Shown here: one piece after another, positions 21,569-29,652 of the stretch
Position numbering within the stretch: position 1 is the stretch's first letter
How the letters are laid out: each line of letters starts with the position of its first letter
NCBI RefSeq assembly: GCF_022230955.1
Contig: NZ_JAKKFI010000077.1
Coordinates: 1-64,000, forward strand
Origin: Micromonospora cabrerizensis
GTDB lineage: Bacteria; Actinomycetota; Actinomycetes; Mycobacteriales; Micromonosporaceae
Reading direction: 5' to 3'
DNA length: 64,000 nt
Notes under the pieces: model-generated
Databases searched by the model: none
What the model saw: only the letters and a program-made list of their open reading frames with translations
Told to the model about the DNA's origin: nothing
Position numbers and translations under genes: made by a program

Positions 21569-23899
21569 TCATGGTGGCCCTTGCAACAGACCCGGCGTCT
21601 CAGCCACCGGGCGGTTCGCACCGGCCAGCGCCAGGGACCCGGTTCGCTGATCGGCGCGGTCGTCGTCCTTGCCCGCTGGCGATTCCGGCAAGTCGCGGCG
21701 GGTGCGAAGGGGCGAGAGAAACACGGGCAGGAAGGCCACCGTCAGCACGGCACCACCTACCCAGAGCGTGGCGTGCGCGCTGGCCAACTCGCCGATCAGT
21801 CCGGCCACGGCGGCGCCGATCGCGAGTGCGCCGGTGAGCAGGAAGCGGAAGGTGGCGTTCATCCGGCCGAGGAGGAAGTCCGCTGTCATCCGCTGTCGCA
21901 GGCTGACGCCGAGTACGTTGTCCATGCCCGTCTTGAACAGGGCAAGCAGCCATCCGGTTCCGGCGAGCCACAACCAGGGGCCCCGGTCGATGAGCGGTAC
22001 GAGCAGTCCGGCGGGCGCCAGGCACAGGCCGACGAGACCGAGCGCGCGGCCGTAGCCGAGCCGTCCGGCGATGGGGCGAGCGCAGCGGGATCCCAGCAGC
22101 AGGCCGGCCCCGCCCACCGCCCAGAACAGGCCCAGCGCGCCGGCCGAGAGGCCGAGTTCCCGGATGAACAGCACCGGAAGCATGGTGTTGATGATCTGCG
22201 AGCCGAGGTTGGACAGGGTTGCGGTGAGCGCCAGGGCCCGTAGCTCCGGGTTGTTGAAGACGTGCTGCAGCCCTTCGGCGATCTGTGTGCTCAGCCGGGT
22301 GGCCTGCCCCGTCACGGCCGACGCCGGGGTACGGCGAATGGCGGTGAGCCGAAGGGCCGAGGCCAGGTAGCCCACGGCCGCGCACGCCACCGCCACGGGC
22401 GCGCTGAGTAGCTGGACCAGCGCCCCGCCCGCGCCCCGCCCGGCTATGTTGCCGACCGCTATCAGGCTCACCACGGCGGCGTTCGCCTGGACCAGGCCGT
22501 CACGGCCGACGACTCGCGGCAGCACGCTCTGCGCGCCGACATCGCTGAAGACGGTGGCGCAGCCGTTCAACAGGACGACCAGATACAACTGCCAGAGCGT
22601 GAGGGCGTCCCACCACCAGGCCAGCGGGATGAGGGCGAACAGCGCGGCTCGGGCCAGGTCAGCGGTGATCAGTACGCGCCGGTGGCGCATCCGGTCCACC
22701 CAGGCCCCGGCGGGAAGACCGATGAGGAGGAAGGCGGCGGTGCTCAGGGTGGCGAGTGCCCCGACCTGGCCGGGACTGGCGTCCAGGGCAGACACGGCGA
22801 TGAGCGGGACGGCGATGTATCCGACGTTGGTGCCGAGTTGGCTGAGGCTGGTCGCGGTGAACAGGGCGCGGAAGTCGGAGTTCCGCCACGGGGAGTTGGG
22901 TTGCATGATCCGTTCATCCGGTGGTGGGGTTCGCGGCACCGCCGTCATCCGGCAGTGACCTTGCTGGTGGGGGCGGTATGGGTGACGGGTGTCGCGGCAA
23001 CCTTGCTGGACCGATGGCGGCGGCTGCTGTCGCCGGGTCATCGCGACACCGAGGAACACGACGACCATCCCCGCGATGACGCGCAGACCGACTTGCTCAT
23101 CGAGCACGATCGCCCCCAGCGCCACCGAGACGACCGGCAGGAGGTACCCGACGGTGGCGGCGCTGGTCGCCCCCTCGTCCGCGATCAGCCGGTAACTGAG
23201 GTAGAAGGTGAATCCGGTGCTGAGGATGCCGAGAAGGGCGACCGCGATCACGGCCTTCGGATTGAATTCCGGCGGTGCCGTCCCGCCGGCTGGCAAGGCC
23301 AGCGCGCTCAGCGCGGTGGCGGCGAGAAGCTGGGCCGCGGCGAGGGCGATCGGGGCGGTGCCCCTCCCGGTGAGCTTTCGGGCCATGTAGGCGAAGGCGA
23401 CGGCGTAGCTCGCCGCCGCGCCGAGTAGGGCGAGGGTGCCCCAGCTCAGCAGCCCGACCGCATGCCAGGGGGCGAAGATCAGCAAGGTACCGGCGAAGCC
23501 GAGCAGCAGCCCGCCCAGGCGGACCGGGCCGAGGCCGCGTTCCGCCCCGATCCCGATGCCTATCAGCAGAGACCACAGCGGCGTGGTCGCGTTCAGCACG
23601 CCGGCCAGCCCGGAGTCGACGGTCTGCTCGCCGAGGCTGAAGAGGAAGAACGGCAGGGCGTTGCCGAAGAAGGCGGCCACGACGAGGTGGCACCAGGTCG
23701 TCCGGTCCCGGGGCACTCGCTGGCGTGCGGACCAGGCCAGGCCCAGCAGGACCGCCGCGCCGAGCGCGGAGCGCGCGAAGGTGATCTGGAGCGGGGTCAG
23801 ACCGTTGTTCAGGGCCAGCTTGATCCAGAGAAAGCCGGAGCCCCACAGCAGCGCGAGCACAGCCATCCGTCCCAACGCGCCACGTCCGCCACTGCTCAC
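21569..23899 (-). CDS. EamA (DMT) permease fused in frame to an MFS permease
   Basis: One open frame of 776 residues. Residues about 10-300 are a ten-helix EamA/RhtA-type exporter (LALLWGSGFLWIKLALNNG; duplicated EamA halves). After a hydrophilic stretch of about 45 residues, residues about 330-776 are a twelve-helix major facilitator resembling enterobactin-exporter-type permeases (FTATSLSQLGTNVGYIAVPLIA; PAGAWVDRMRHRR). GTG at 23899 has GGAGG six bases upstream. No stop separates the halves, so this is either a true fusion or two coupled genes that lost a stop; internal starts for the MFS half are ATG 22948 or 22906, with weak ribosome-binding sites. Divergent from a LysR gene that probably controls it. 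Substrates unknown; amino acids or toxic metabolites are likely. Confidence 0.8.
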   Translation of the reverse strand: MSSGGRGALGRMAVLALLWGSGFLWIKLALNNGLTPLQITFARSALGAAVLLGLAWSARQRVPRDRTTWCHLVVAAFFGNALPFFLFSLGEQTVDSGLAGVLNATTPLWSLLIGIGIGAERGLGPVRLGGLLLGFAGTLLIFAPWHAVGLLSWGTLALLGAAASYAVAFAYMARKLTGRGTAPIALAAAQLLAATALSALALPAGGTAPPEFNPKAVIAVALLGILSTGFTFYLSYRLIADEGATSAATVGYLLPVVSVALGAIVLDEQVGLRVIAGMVVVFLGVAMTRRQQPPPSVQQGCRDTRHPYRPHQQGHCRMTAVPRTPPPDERIMQPNSPWRNSDFRALFTATSLSQLGTNVGYIAVPLIAVSALDASPGQVGALATLSTAAFLLIGLPAGAWVDRMRHRRVLITADLARAALFALIPLAWWWDALTLWQLYLVVLLNGCATVFSDVGAQSVLPRVVGRDGLVQANAAVVSLIAVGNIAGRGAGGALVQLLSAPVAVACAAVGYLASALRLTAIRRTPASAVTGQATRLSTQIAEGLQHVFNNPELRALALTATLSNLGSQIINTMLPVLFIRELGLSAGALGLFWAVGGAGLLLGSRCARPIAGRLGYGRALGLVGLCLAPAGLLVPLIDRGPWLWLAGTGWLLALFKTGMDNVLGVSLRQRMTADFLLGRMNATFRFLLTGALAIGAAVAGLIGELASAHATLWVGGAVLTVAFLPVFLSPLRTRRDLPESPAGKDDDRADQRTGSLALAGANRPVAETPGLLQGPP

Positions 23900-23992
23900 T
23901 TCTTGCCTCCCGGTCGAATCACCATGAACGCTGCCGGAGTGGACCCGACAGGACAAGTGAAAGGTTCTTCAGAGACCGTTAAGCTCAGCTAC

Positions 23993-24883
23993 ATGATTGA
24001 CGTACGCCGCATGCAGGTCCTCCGCGCGGTGGTGGCCACGGGCTCGGTGACCGCAGCGGCGGCGGACCTCGGGTACACCCCGTCCGCGGTCAGCCAGCAG
24101 GTGGCGGCGCTCGAGAAGGAGGCCGGGATCGCGCTGTTGGAGCGCGTCGGCCGGGGCGTACGGCCGACGGCTGCCGGACGGCTGCTCACCGAACACGCGG
24201 CCATCATCGGCCAGCAACTGGCCGAGGCGGAGACGGCGCTGGCCGATCTGCGGGCCGGGCGTACCGGGCGGCTGGCGATCGGCTACTTCGCCACCGCGGG
24301 AGCCACCCTGATGGCGCCCGCGCTCGCCCGGCTCCGGCAGGCGTACCCGGGCGTCCGGGTCGACCTCAGAATGACCGATCCCGCGGATCCGCTGCCGGCG
24401 GTGACACAGGGCCGGATCGATCTGGCCATCGTGGTCAGATCCCCGGATCGGCCACCGGAGGGCGTCCACCTGGTCCACCTGCTCGACGACCCCTATCGCG
24501 CCGCCCTACCCAAGGGGCACCGGCTCGCCTCGAAGCGGGTCGTCGACCTGATCGATCTGGCTGATGAGCCGTGGGTCGGAAGCGAGTGCCCCGGCCCTTG
24601 CCTCGATGTCATCCTCGACGGCTGCGCCGCGGCCGGCTTCCAGCCGAACGTGGTGGCGCGGAGCGAGGATTACGCCACCGCGCAGGGCTTTGTCGCCGCG
24701 GGCCTGGGCGTCAGTCTGATTCCGGAGTTAGGGCTGACCAACCGGCACCCCGGCGTCGTGATGCGCAAGATCCGCAACCCGGAACCCGTCCGGGCGATCC
24801 AGGCGGCGGTGCGGCAGACATCGCTGGGCCAGCCGGCGCTCGACGGATTGCTCGCCGCACTGCGGCATGCGGCAACCGACTGA
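23993..24883 (+). CDS. LysR family transcriptional regulator
   Basis: 296 residues. N-terminal winged HTH (VRRMQVLRAVVATGSVTAAA, then YTPSAVSQQVAALEKEAG) and a periplasmic-binding-protein-like effector domain (LAIGYFATAGATLMAPAL; VAAGLGVSLIPELGL). The ATG at 23993 gives the canonical N-terminus; the much longer frame upstream is antisense to the transporter and was rejected. The 93-bp gap to the divergent EamA-MFS gene is typical of LysR control of a neighbouring exporter. Effector unknown. Confidence 0.93.
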   Translation: MIDVRRMQVLRAVVATGSVTAAAADLGYTPSAVSQQVAALEKEAGIALLERVGRGVRPTAAGRLLTEHAAIIGQQLAEAETALADLRAGRTGRLAIGYFATAGATLMAPALARLRQAYPGVRVDLRMTDPADPLPAVTQGRIDLAIVVRSPDRPPEGVHLVHLLDDPYRAALPKGHRLASKRVVDLIDLADEPWVGSECPGPCLDVILDGCAAAGFQPNVVARSEDYATAQGFVAAGLGVSLIPELGLTNRHPGVVMRKIRNPEPVRAIQAAVRQTSLGQPALDGLLAALRHAATD

Positions 24884-24891
24884 GAGGGCGA

Positions 24892-24919
24892 GGGCGCACC
24901 GGTCACCGCCGGTACGCCC
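24892..24919. terminator. Hairpin after the LysR gene
   Basis: An 11-bp stem with one mismatch (24892-24902 with 24909-24919) and a 6-nt loop, between the convergent LysR and CAP-domain genes. Confidence 0.65.
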
Positions 24920-24938
24920 GCCCGCGTGGGTCGGTGTG

Positions 24939-25433
24939 TCAGCTCGCGGGCCCCACGTTCATCACGTACTGCCCTCCCACGTTTCCGGGCGGCGAGAAGT
25001 TGGCGACGATGAAGGTCTCCCACCATTTCGTGCCCTGGCCGGCGACCCGCCCCACGCCCAGCTTCGTGGTGTTCTTCCAGACCAGCGCGGTGAAGTGCCC
25101 GATGGCCTTCGTGGGGTCGATGGGGTTGCCCGTGGCGAAGTCGTAGTTGCTGACCTCGCTGTACCAGGAGTTGACGGCAGCGGTCCCGGAGCCTGCCGTG
25201 GGGCCGGTCGAGGCGCCAGCCCACGACCCGTTCTCACCGGTGTCCGCTCGCAGGTCGTCGTGGGTGAGCTTGGTCCTCTCGGCCATGAAGGACGCCCGCG
25301 ACTTCGAGTACGCCACGAGCTCCGGGTCGAGGGTGAGCAGCGACGATCCGTGCCGTGCCCGCAGTTCGTTGACCTTGCTCAGGACCTCTTGCAGGAACTC
25401 GTCGTTGGTTCGGTCCGCGAATCCATCTCGCAT
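24939..25433 (-). CDS. CAP/SCP-domain protein without a signal peptide
   Basis: 164 residues, almost entirely one CAP (SCP/PR-1) domain: VNELRARHGSSLLTLDPEL, SRASFMAERTKLTHDD, GENGSWAG, WYSEVSNYDF, and IGHFTALVWKNTTKLGVG followed by YVMNVGP. The His and Glu residues that form the usual cavity are present (THDD, GEN, GHF). Unlike most bacterial CAP proteins it has no signal peptide when started at the ATG at 25433, which has GAGGTG upstream; the extended frame to 25568 is not a signal peptide either. It resembles cytosolic GAPR-1-like forms. Function unknown. Confidence 0.85.
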   Translation of the reverse strand: MRDGFADRTNDEFLQEVLSKVNELRARHGSSLLTLDPELVAYSKSRASFMAERTKLTHDDLRADTGENGSWAGASTGPTAGSGTAAVNSWYSEVSNYDFATGNPIDPTKAIGHFTALVWKNTTKLGVGRVAGQGTKWWETFIVANFSPPGNVGGQYVMNVGPAS

Positions 25434-25917
25434 GATGTGACACCTCTTCTGAAGAACAACGGCGGAAGGTCTGCCCCTGGCGGACGACTCGGCCCCGGTC
25501 GGCTCGCACAGCGAGCCGGGTGGCCATCGACAGCTTTCCATCGAGCAACTCGACGGGGTCGTCACCAACGGTGACGGGTTAATGACAGAGGCGATAACAC
25601 CGGCTCTCGCCCGTCAACCGCGGAGGCGACGCTGCAGCGAGCCGGACCACACCGACCCAGGTGATGGCCGGGGCACCCTGACCCGGAGGCAGCGTCAGCG
25701 ACACCTTGTTTCAGCCCTGAACGACATCACCGGCGTGAGAGAGAATTTCCGATTCCCTGTCACAACGGCGATTTCACATCCGTGTCCGGGACAAACCCGC
25801 TCCCGCGCCGACGGAATCCTCGGCCCAGTCCGCACGGTCGTTCTCCGGCCCGGCGCGTCCCTGCGGCCTAGCCTGGATCGGGGTGCCCGCTCGGGCACCC
25901 CGACCGGGAGGACCGAC
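25434..25917. other. Intergenic region with a small inverted repeat and a 5' leader
   Basis: About 480 bp with no convincing gene; the open frame beginning at 25582 is Arg/Pro-rich and not protein-like. GTCACC-AAC-GGTGAC at 25561-25575 is a perfect 6-bp inverted repeat, possibly an operator for the CAP-domain gene. The right end holds the leader of the small membrane protein. Confidence 0.5.
25879..25902 (+). promoter_or_regulatory. Leader hairpin before a small membrane protein
   Basis: CGGGGTGCCC (25879-25888), loop GCTC, then GGGCACCCCG (25893-25902), ending a few bases before GGGAGGA and the GTG at 25918. It could block or expose the ribosome-binding site, or be a terminator-like attenuator. 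Confidence 0.5.
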
Positions 25918-26145
25918 GTGGCAGGCAACGAGGCGGACCGGGTGGCGACGCGCCGTCGCCGCCAACTGTGGGCGGGAGTCCTCGCGCTCGTCGGCCTGGC
26001 CCTGCTGATCGTCGGGCTCACCGTCGCCGACGGCGTCGCGGCCTGGGTCGAGGTGCTGGTGGCGATCCTGCTGCTGGTGACCAGTTACGTCGTGCAGCAC
26101 CTGGCCCGGCGGGACACCGTCTACCGGCACGACGACCAGCGCTGA
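25918..26145 (+). CDS. Small membrane protein, two TM helices
   Basis: 75 residues: a charged start (MAGNEADRVATRRRRQ), two hydrophobic helices (about 18-37 and 42-61) and a charged tail ending HDDQR. GTG at 25918 has GGGAGGA at good spacing; the longer frame is not coding-like. No family recognised. Orientation by the positive-inside rule suggests both ends in the cytosol. It precedes the exonuclease gene by 59 bp but functional linkage is not evident. Confidence 0.75.
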   Translation: MAGNEADRVATRRRRQLWAGVLALVGLALLIVGLTVADGVAAWVEVLVAILLLVTSYVVQHLARRDTVYRHDDQR

Positions 26146-26204
26146 CAGCACCGGTCGGCCGGGGGTGCCCCGGATCGTCGGACGGTTGTGCCAGGCTGTC
26201 CGGC

Positions 26205-27131
26205 GTGGCACACCGACCCCCGATCCTGCTGATCGACGCAGCGAGCCTCTACTTCCGGGCCTACTTCGGCATTCCGGAGTCCGTCGCCAAGGCCGAGGAC
26301 GGCACCCCCGTCAACGCGGTGCGCGGTTTCCTCGACATGCTCGCCACCCTGATTCGCGTGCGGGGCGCCGACCGGATGGTCTGCGCCCTCGACTACGACT
26401 GGCGCCCGGCGTGGCGGGTCGACCTGCTGCCGTCGTACAAGGCGCACCGGGTGGCCCCGCAGGGCGGCGAGATCGTTCCGGACACTCTCTCCCCGCAGGT
26501 GCCGATGATCCTGGAGGTGCTGACCGCCGTGGGCATCACCGCGGTCGGCGCGACCGGCTACGAGGCCGACGACGTGCTCGGCACGCTCTCGGTGACCCAG
26601 CCCGGCCCGGTCGAGGTGGTCTCCGGCGACCGTGACCTGTTCCAGCTCATCGACGACACCCGGCCGGTCCGGCTGCTCTACGTGGGGCGCGGCGTCGCCA
26701 AACTGGACGACTGCGACGACGCCGCGGTGCGGACGCGCTACGGCGTGCCGGCCGACCGGTACGCCGACTTCGCCGCACTGCGCGGCGACCCCAGCGACGG
26801 GCTGCCCGGGGTGGCCGGCGTCGGTGACAAGACCGCCGCCCGGCTCATCGAGCGGTACGGCAGCATCGCCGGCATCCTGGCCGCGCTCGACGACTCCGAC
26901 TCGTCCTTCGCACCGGGCCTGCGCACCAAGCTGGCCGCGGCCCGCGACTACCTGGCCGTCGCGCCGACGGTGGTTCGGGTCGCCCTGGACGTGCCACTGC
27001 CGGAGCTGCCCACCGCGCTGCCGACCGCCCCGGTCGACCCGGAGCGGCTGCTCGACCTGGCCGGACGGTGGAACCTCGCCGGCTCCGCCCGCCGCCTGGT
27101 GGACGCCCTGGCCGCCCGCTCCGACGCCTGA
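26205..27131 (+). CDS. 5'-3' exonuclease (FEN/Pol I 5' nuclease domain family)
   Basis: 308 residues. A stand-alone relative of the DNA polymerase I 5' nuclease domain, processing flaps or RNA primers. Metal-binding acidic clusters are visible: LLIDAASLYFRAYFG, VCALDYDWRPAWR, YEADDVLGTL, VVSGDRDLFQLID, and the helix-hairpin-helix-type region GDPSDGLPGVAGVGDKTAARLI. The GTG at 26205 gives the normal N-terminus (HRPPILLIDA). Ends at a strong hairpin shared with the convergent isocitrate-lyase-like gene. Confidence 0.93.
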   Translation: MAHRPPILLIDAASLYFRAYFGIPESVAKAEDGTPVNAVRGFLDMLATLIRVRGADRMVCALDYDWRPAWRVDLLPSYKAHRVAPQGGEIVPDTLSPQVPMILEVLTAVGITAVGATGYEADDVLGTLSVTQPGPVEVVSGDRDLFQLIDDTRPVRLLYVGRGVAKLDDCDDAAVRTRYGVPADRYADFAALRGDPSDGLPGVAGVGDKTAARLIERYGSIAGILAALDDSDSSFAPGLRTKLAAARDYLAVAPTVVRVALDVPLPELPTALPTAPVDPERLLDLAGRWNLAGSARRLVDALAARSDA

Positions 27132-27166
27132 CGACCACCGCCGCTGGCGCCTGACCGACCACCGGG

Positions 27167-27211
27167 CGACTGCGCGCCTGACCGACCACTGCGCGGTCAG
27201 GCGCGCAGTCG
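27167..27211. terminator. Perfect 18-bp hairpin between convergent genes
   Basis: CGACTGCGCGCCTGACCG (27167-27184) and its exact complement at 27194-27211, loop of 9. The right arm includes the stop codon of the leftward gene. Confidence 0.85.
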
Positions 27212-27913
27212 TGCCGCGAGGTCGCCGACGGCCCCGATGGCGTACCGCTGCATGGCCGGCCCGAAGGTGATGCGCGTCGCGCCCCACCGCGCCACCTCGG
27301 CCACGGACTCGCCGTCCGCGCCGGCGACCATGTTGATCGGGCCGGTGATGCCCTCGCGCAGCACCGGCAGCAGCTCCGGCGGCGCCAGGATCGGGTAGAC
27401 GCAGTCGGCACCGGCGGCCGTGTAGAGGCGGGCTCGTGCCACCGCGTCGGCCGGGTCACCCGCGCCGGCCAGGAACGTGTCGACGCGCGCGTTGATGACG
27501 AGCGCGTCGCCAGCCTCCGCGCGGACCTCGGCCAGCCAGTCCGCGTGGCGCTGCGGGTCCTTCAGCGTGGTGCCACCCTCGGAGTCCTCCAGGTTGCAGC
27601 CGACGGCGCCCGTCTCCAGGAGCCGCCCGACCAACTCGCCGGGGGTGAGACCGTACCCACCCTCCACGTCGGCGGACACCGGGACGGAGACGGCCCGGAC
27701 GATCCGCGCGACCGCGGCGAACATCTCGTCGGGCGGCGTCGCGCCGTCCTCGTAGCCGAGCGAGGCGGCGACCCCGGCGCTGGGGATGGCGAGTGCGGGA
27801 TAGCCGGCATCGGCGAGGGCCCGCGCGCTGGCCGCGTCCCATGGGCCGGGGAGGACGAGCGGGTCTCCGACCGCACGGCCGTGGTGCAGCGCCCGGAAGG
27901 TTTGAGCTGTCAT
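27197..27913 (-). CDS. Isocitrate lyase / PEP mutase superfamily protein
   Basis: 238 residues. TIM-barrel enzyme of the PEP mutase/isocitrate lyase superfamily, cleaving or forming C-C or C-P bonds in 2-hydroxy or oxo acids. Seen: LPGPWDAASARALADAGYPALA, SADVEGGYG (metal-binding region), GCNLEDSEGG and NARVDTFL. The catalytic KKCGH-type loop of isocitrate lyase is absent, so it belongs to the short oxaloacetase/phosphonomutase-like group of unknown substrate. ATG at 27913 has GGGAGA upstream. Confidence 0.85.
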   Translation of the reverse strand: MTAQTFRALHHGRAVGDPLVLPGPWDAASARALADAGYPALAIPSAGVAASLGYEDGATPPDEMFAAVARIVRAVSVPVSADVEGGYGLTPGELVGRLLETGAVGCNLEDSEGGTTLKDPQRHADWLAEVRAEAGDALVINARVDTFLAGAGDPADAVARARLYTAAGADCVYPILAPPELLPVLREGITGPINMVAGADGESVAEVARWGATRITFGPAMQRYAIGAVGDLAARLRA

Positions 27914-27956
27914 CGTTCACGTCTCCCGACGGGTTGCAGGGCGCAAGGGGGCCGGT

Positions 27957-28259
27957 CTACTTGACCTTGCGGGTCGAGCGGACCACGATGCCCTCGTACT
28001 CCGGGTGCTTGACCAGCCAGTCGGCGAGAAACGGGCAGATCGGCACGACGGTCCGGCGCTTGGCGCGCGCGTCGTCCATCACGGCGCGCGCCAGCGTCGA
28101 CCCGACGCCCCTGCCCTCGAACGCCGGGTCGACCTCGGTGTGGGTGTAGGCGATGATCGAGCCGGTCAGCTGGTAGGTGACGAACCCGGCGACCACGCCC
28201 GCCTCGTCGCGCGCCTCGAAGCGCTCCCGCTCCGGCGCGTCTGTCACGGTGAACTCCAC
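27957..28259 (-). CDS. Small GNAT-type N-acetyltransferase (YjdJ/GCN5-like)
   Basis: 100 residues. A minimal GNAT domain of the short 'Gcn5-related N-acetyltransferase-like' group: VAGFVTYQLTGSIIAYTHTEVDPAFEGRGVGSTLARAVMDD, which includes the acetyl-CoA pyrophosphate loop GRGVGS near residue 50, then PICPFLADWLVKHPEY at the C-terminus, typical of this subgroup. The GTG at 28259 is chosen by family length, although its ribosome-binding site is weak (TTG at 28271 is an alternative). Substrate unknown. Confidence 0.85.
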   Translation of the reverse strand: MEFTVTDAPERERFEARDEAGVVAGFVTYQLTGSIIAYTHTEVDPAFEGRGVGSTLARAVMDDARAKRRTVVPICPFLADWLVKHPEYEGIVVRSTRKVK

Positions 28260-28386
28260 CTGACCATCCAACCACCCGACCCCGTCGCGCTGCCCGGAGG
28301 CCGGCAGGAGGGCACCCGCCGCGCATTGTCTTCCCCGGAACGGGAAACGCAGCGCCGCAGCCGGCACGTGGGAGGAGACACGCCAC

Positions 28387-29082
28387 ATGACGAACCCAGC
28401 GACGGGCGGCGGCTTCGCGGTCGTGGAGATGTTCACCTCCCAGGGCTGTTCCAGTTGCCCTCCCGCGGAGGAGTTGCTGACCGAGATCGAGCGGGACGCC
28501 CGGGAACGGGGCCAGCCCGTCTTCGGCCTCGGATTCCACGTCGACTACTGGGACTATCTGGGCTGGGCCGACCAGTTCGCCGACGCGGCCTACACCGCGC
28601 GGCAGGAGGCGTACGCGCGGGCCTTCGGCTCCGGACGCCTGTACACGCCGCAGATGATCGTCAACGGCACCGACGAGTTCGTCGGGTCCGATCGTCGACG
28701 CGCGGCCGGCGCGATCGACTCCGCCCTGACCACGACCGCCACCACCACGCTCACGTTGTCCGCGTCGGACGTCGGCGGGCCGCGTGTGACGCTGGACTAC
28801 CGGGTCGACCAGCCACCGGAGGGCGCGGTGCTGAACGTGGCGATCGTGCAACGCGGCCTGGACAGCGAGATCGCCCGGGGGGAGAACGCCGGGCGGACGC
28901 TACGGCAGGACAACGTCGTACGGGCCTTCACGTCGGTGGGAGCGGACGCCGAGGGGGGACGGATGGAGCTGGTGGTGCCGCCCGATCTCGATCCGCGCAG
29001 TGCCACGGTTGTCGGCTACGTGCAGGAGAGCGGCAACGGGGCCGTCATCGGCGCGACCGCCATCGGCCTGTCCACCGCGTAA
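28387..29082 (+). CDS. DUF1223 thioredoxin-like protein
   Basis: 231 residues. DUF1223 family: the N-terminal EMFTSQGCSSCPPAEELL carries a CxxC thioredoxin-like motif (residues 20-23 region), followed by FHVDYWDYLGWAD and YTPQMIVNGTDEFVGSD, all family signatures. DUF1223 proteins are often secreted, but no signal peptide is seen here, so cytosolic. Redox function is inferred from the CxxC only. GGGAGG lies upstream of the ATG at 28387; divergent from the GNAT gene. Confidence 0.87.
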   Translation: MTNPATGGGFAVVEMFTSQGCSSCPPAEELLTEIERDARERGQPVFGLGFHVDYWDYLGWADQFADAAYTARQEAYARAFGSGRLYTPQMIVNGTDEFVGSDRRRAAGAIDSALTTTATTTLTLSASDVGGPRVTLDYRVDQPPEGAVLNVAIVQRGLDSEIARGENAGRTLRQDNVVRAFTSVGADAEGGRMELVVPPDLDPRSATVVGYVQESGNGAVIGATAIGLSTA

Positions 29083-29122
29083 TCTCGGCACATGCGGACG
29101 GTCCGCGGTGTGAGGGGTCCCG

Positions 29123-29497
29123 GTGGTTGACGCGGATGACGTACGCCGGGTGGCGTTGGCCCTGCCGCACGCGGTGGAGATCGCCAGTGACGGCTTCGAC
29201 TTCCGGGTGGCTGACAAGGGCTTCGTCTGGTCCTATCCGGAGCGGGTGCCGGGCAGGCCGCGGGTGATCCGACTCGACATCGCGGTGCTGTTCGTCGGGG
29301 ACGAGGCGGAGAAGCAGGCTCTCCTGCTCGGTGAGCCGGACGTCTTCTTCACCACGCCCGGGTACGAGGGCCTGCCCCTGGTGCTGCTGCGCCTGGCCGA
29401 GATCGACCTGGAACGCCTGGACGAGCTGGTGACGGACGCGTGGCGGATGCGCGTGCCGGAGGCGTTGCTGAGCGAGCGCGAGGGCGCCGGCAAATAG
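29123..29497 (+). CDS. MmcQ/YjbR family DNA-binding protein
   Basis: 124 residues. MmcQ/YjbR fold: N-terminal DDVRRVALALPHAVEI, central F-R-V-A-D-K-G-F-VWSYPE, then LLLGEPDVFFTTPGYEG and the C-terminal L-ELVTDAWRMRVPEALL. The family has a CyaY-like fold and is annotated DNA-binding with little direct evidence. GTG start at 29123 with GAGGGG upstream, 40 bp after the DUF1223 stop, probably same transcript. Confidence 0.88.
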   Translation: MVDADDVRRVALALPHAVEIASDGFDFRVADKGFVWSYPERVPGRPRVIRLDIAVLFVGDEAEKQALLLGEPDVFFTTPGYEGLPLVLLRLAEIDLERLDELVTDAWRMRVPEALLSEREGAGK

Positions 29498-29526
29498 CGA
29501 CATCAGCACGCAACGGGATGGACACA

Positions 29527-29578
29527 TTGACGGGGATCTGGGTGCTCCACTACCGTGGCCGTGAGAGCGCTCTCTCAC
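29527..29578 (+). promoter_or_regulatory. GH81 promoter with a palindromic operator at the start site
   Basis: TTGACG (29527-29532), 18-nt spacer, TACCGT (29551-29556). Directly downstream, at the expected +1, lies GTGAGAGCGCTCTCTCAC (29561-29578) with a perfect 12-bp palindrome GAGAGCGCTCTC. This is the half-site style of LacI-family repressors such as CebR; repression of the glucanase gene is inferred. Confidence 0.65.
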
Positions 29579-29652
29579 CTGACCTTCCCCCCAATTCAGA
29601 CGCATCGCGTCGGAGCCGGCAAGGGCCGCACCCGGCGCGCGATGGAGGCACC

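Noticed and set aside
25582..25917. Upstream extension of the small two-TM protein
   Set aside because: The extra 112 residues are Arg/Pro-rich with no structure; GTG 25918 has a clear ribosome-binding site.
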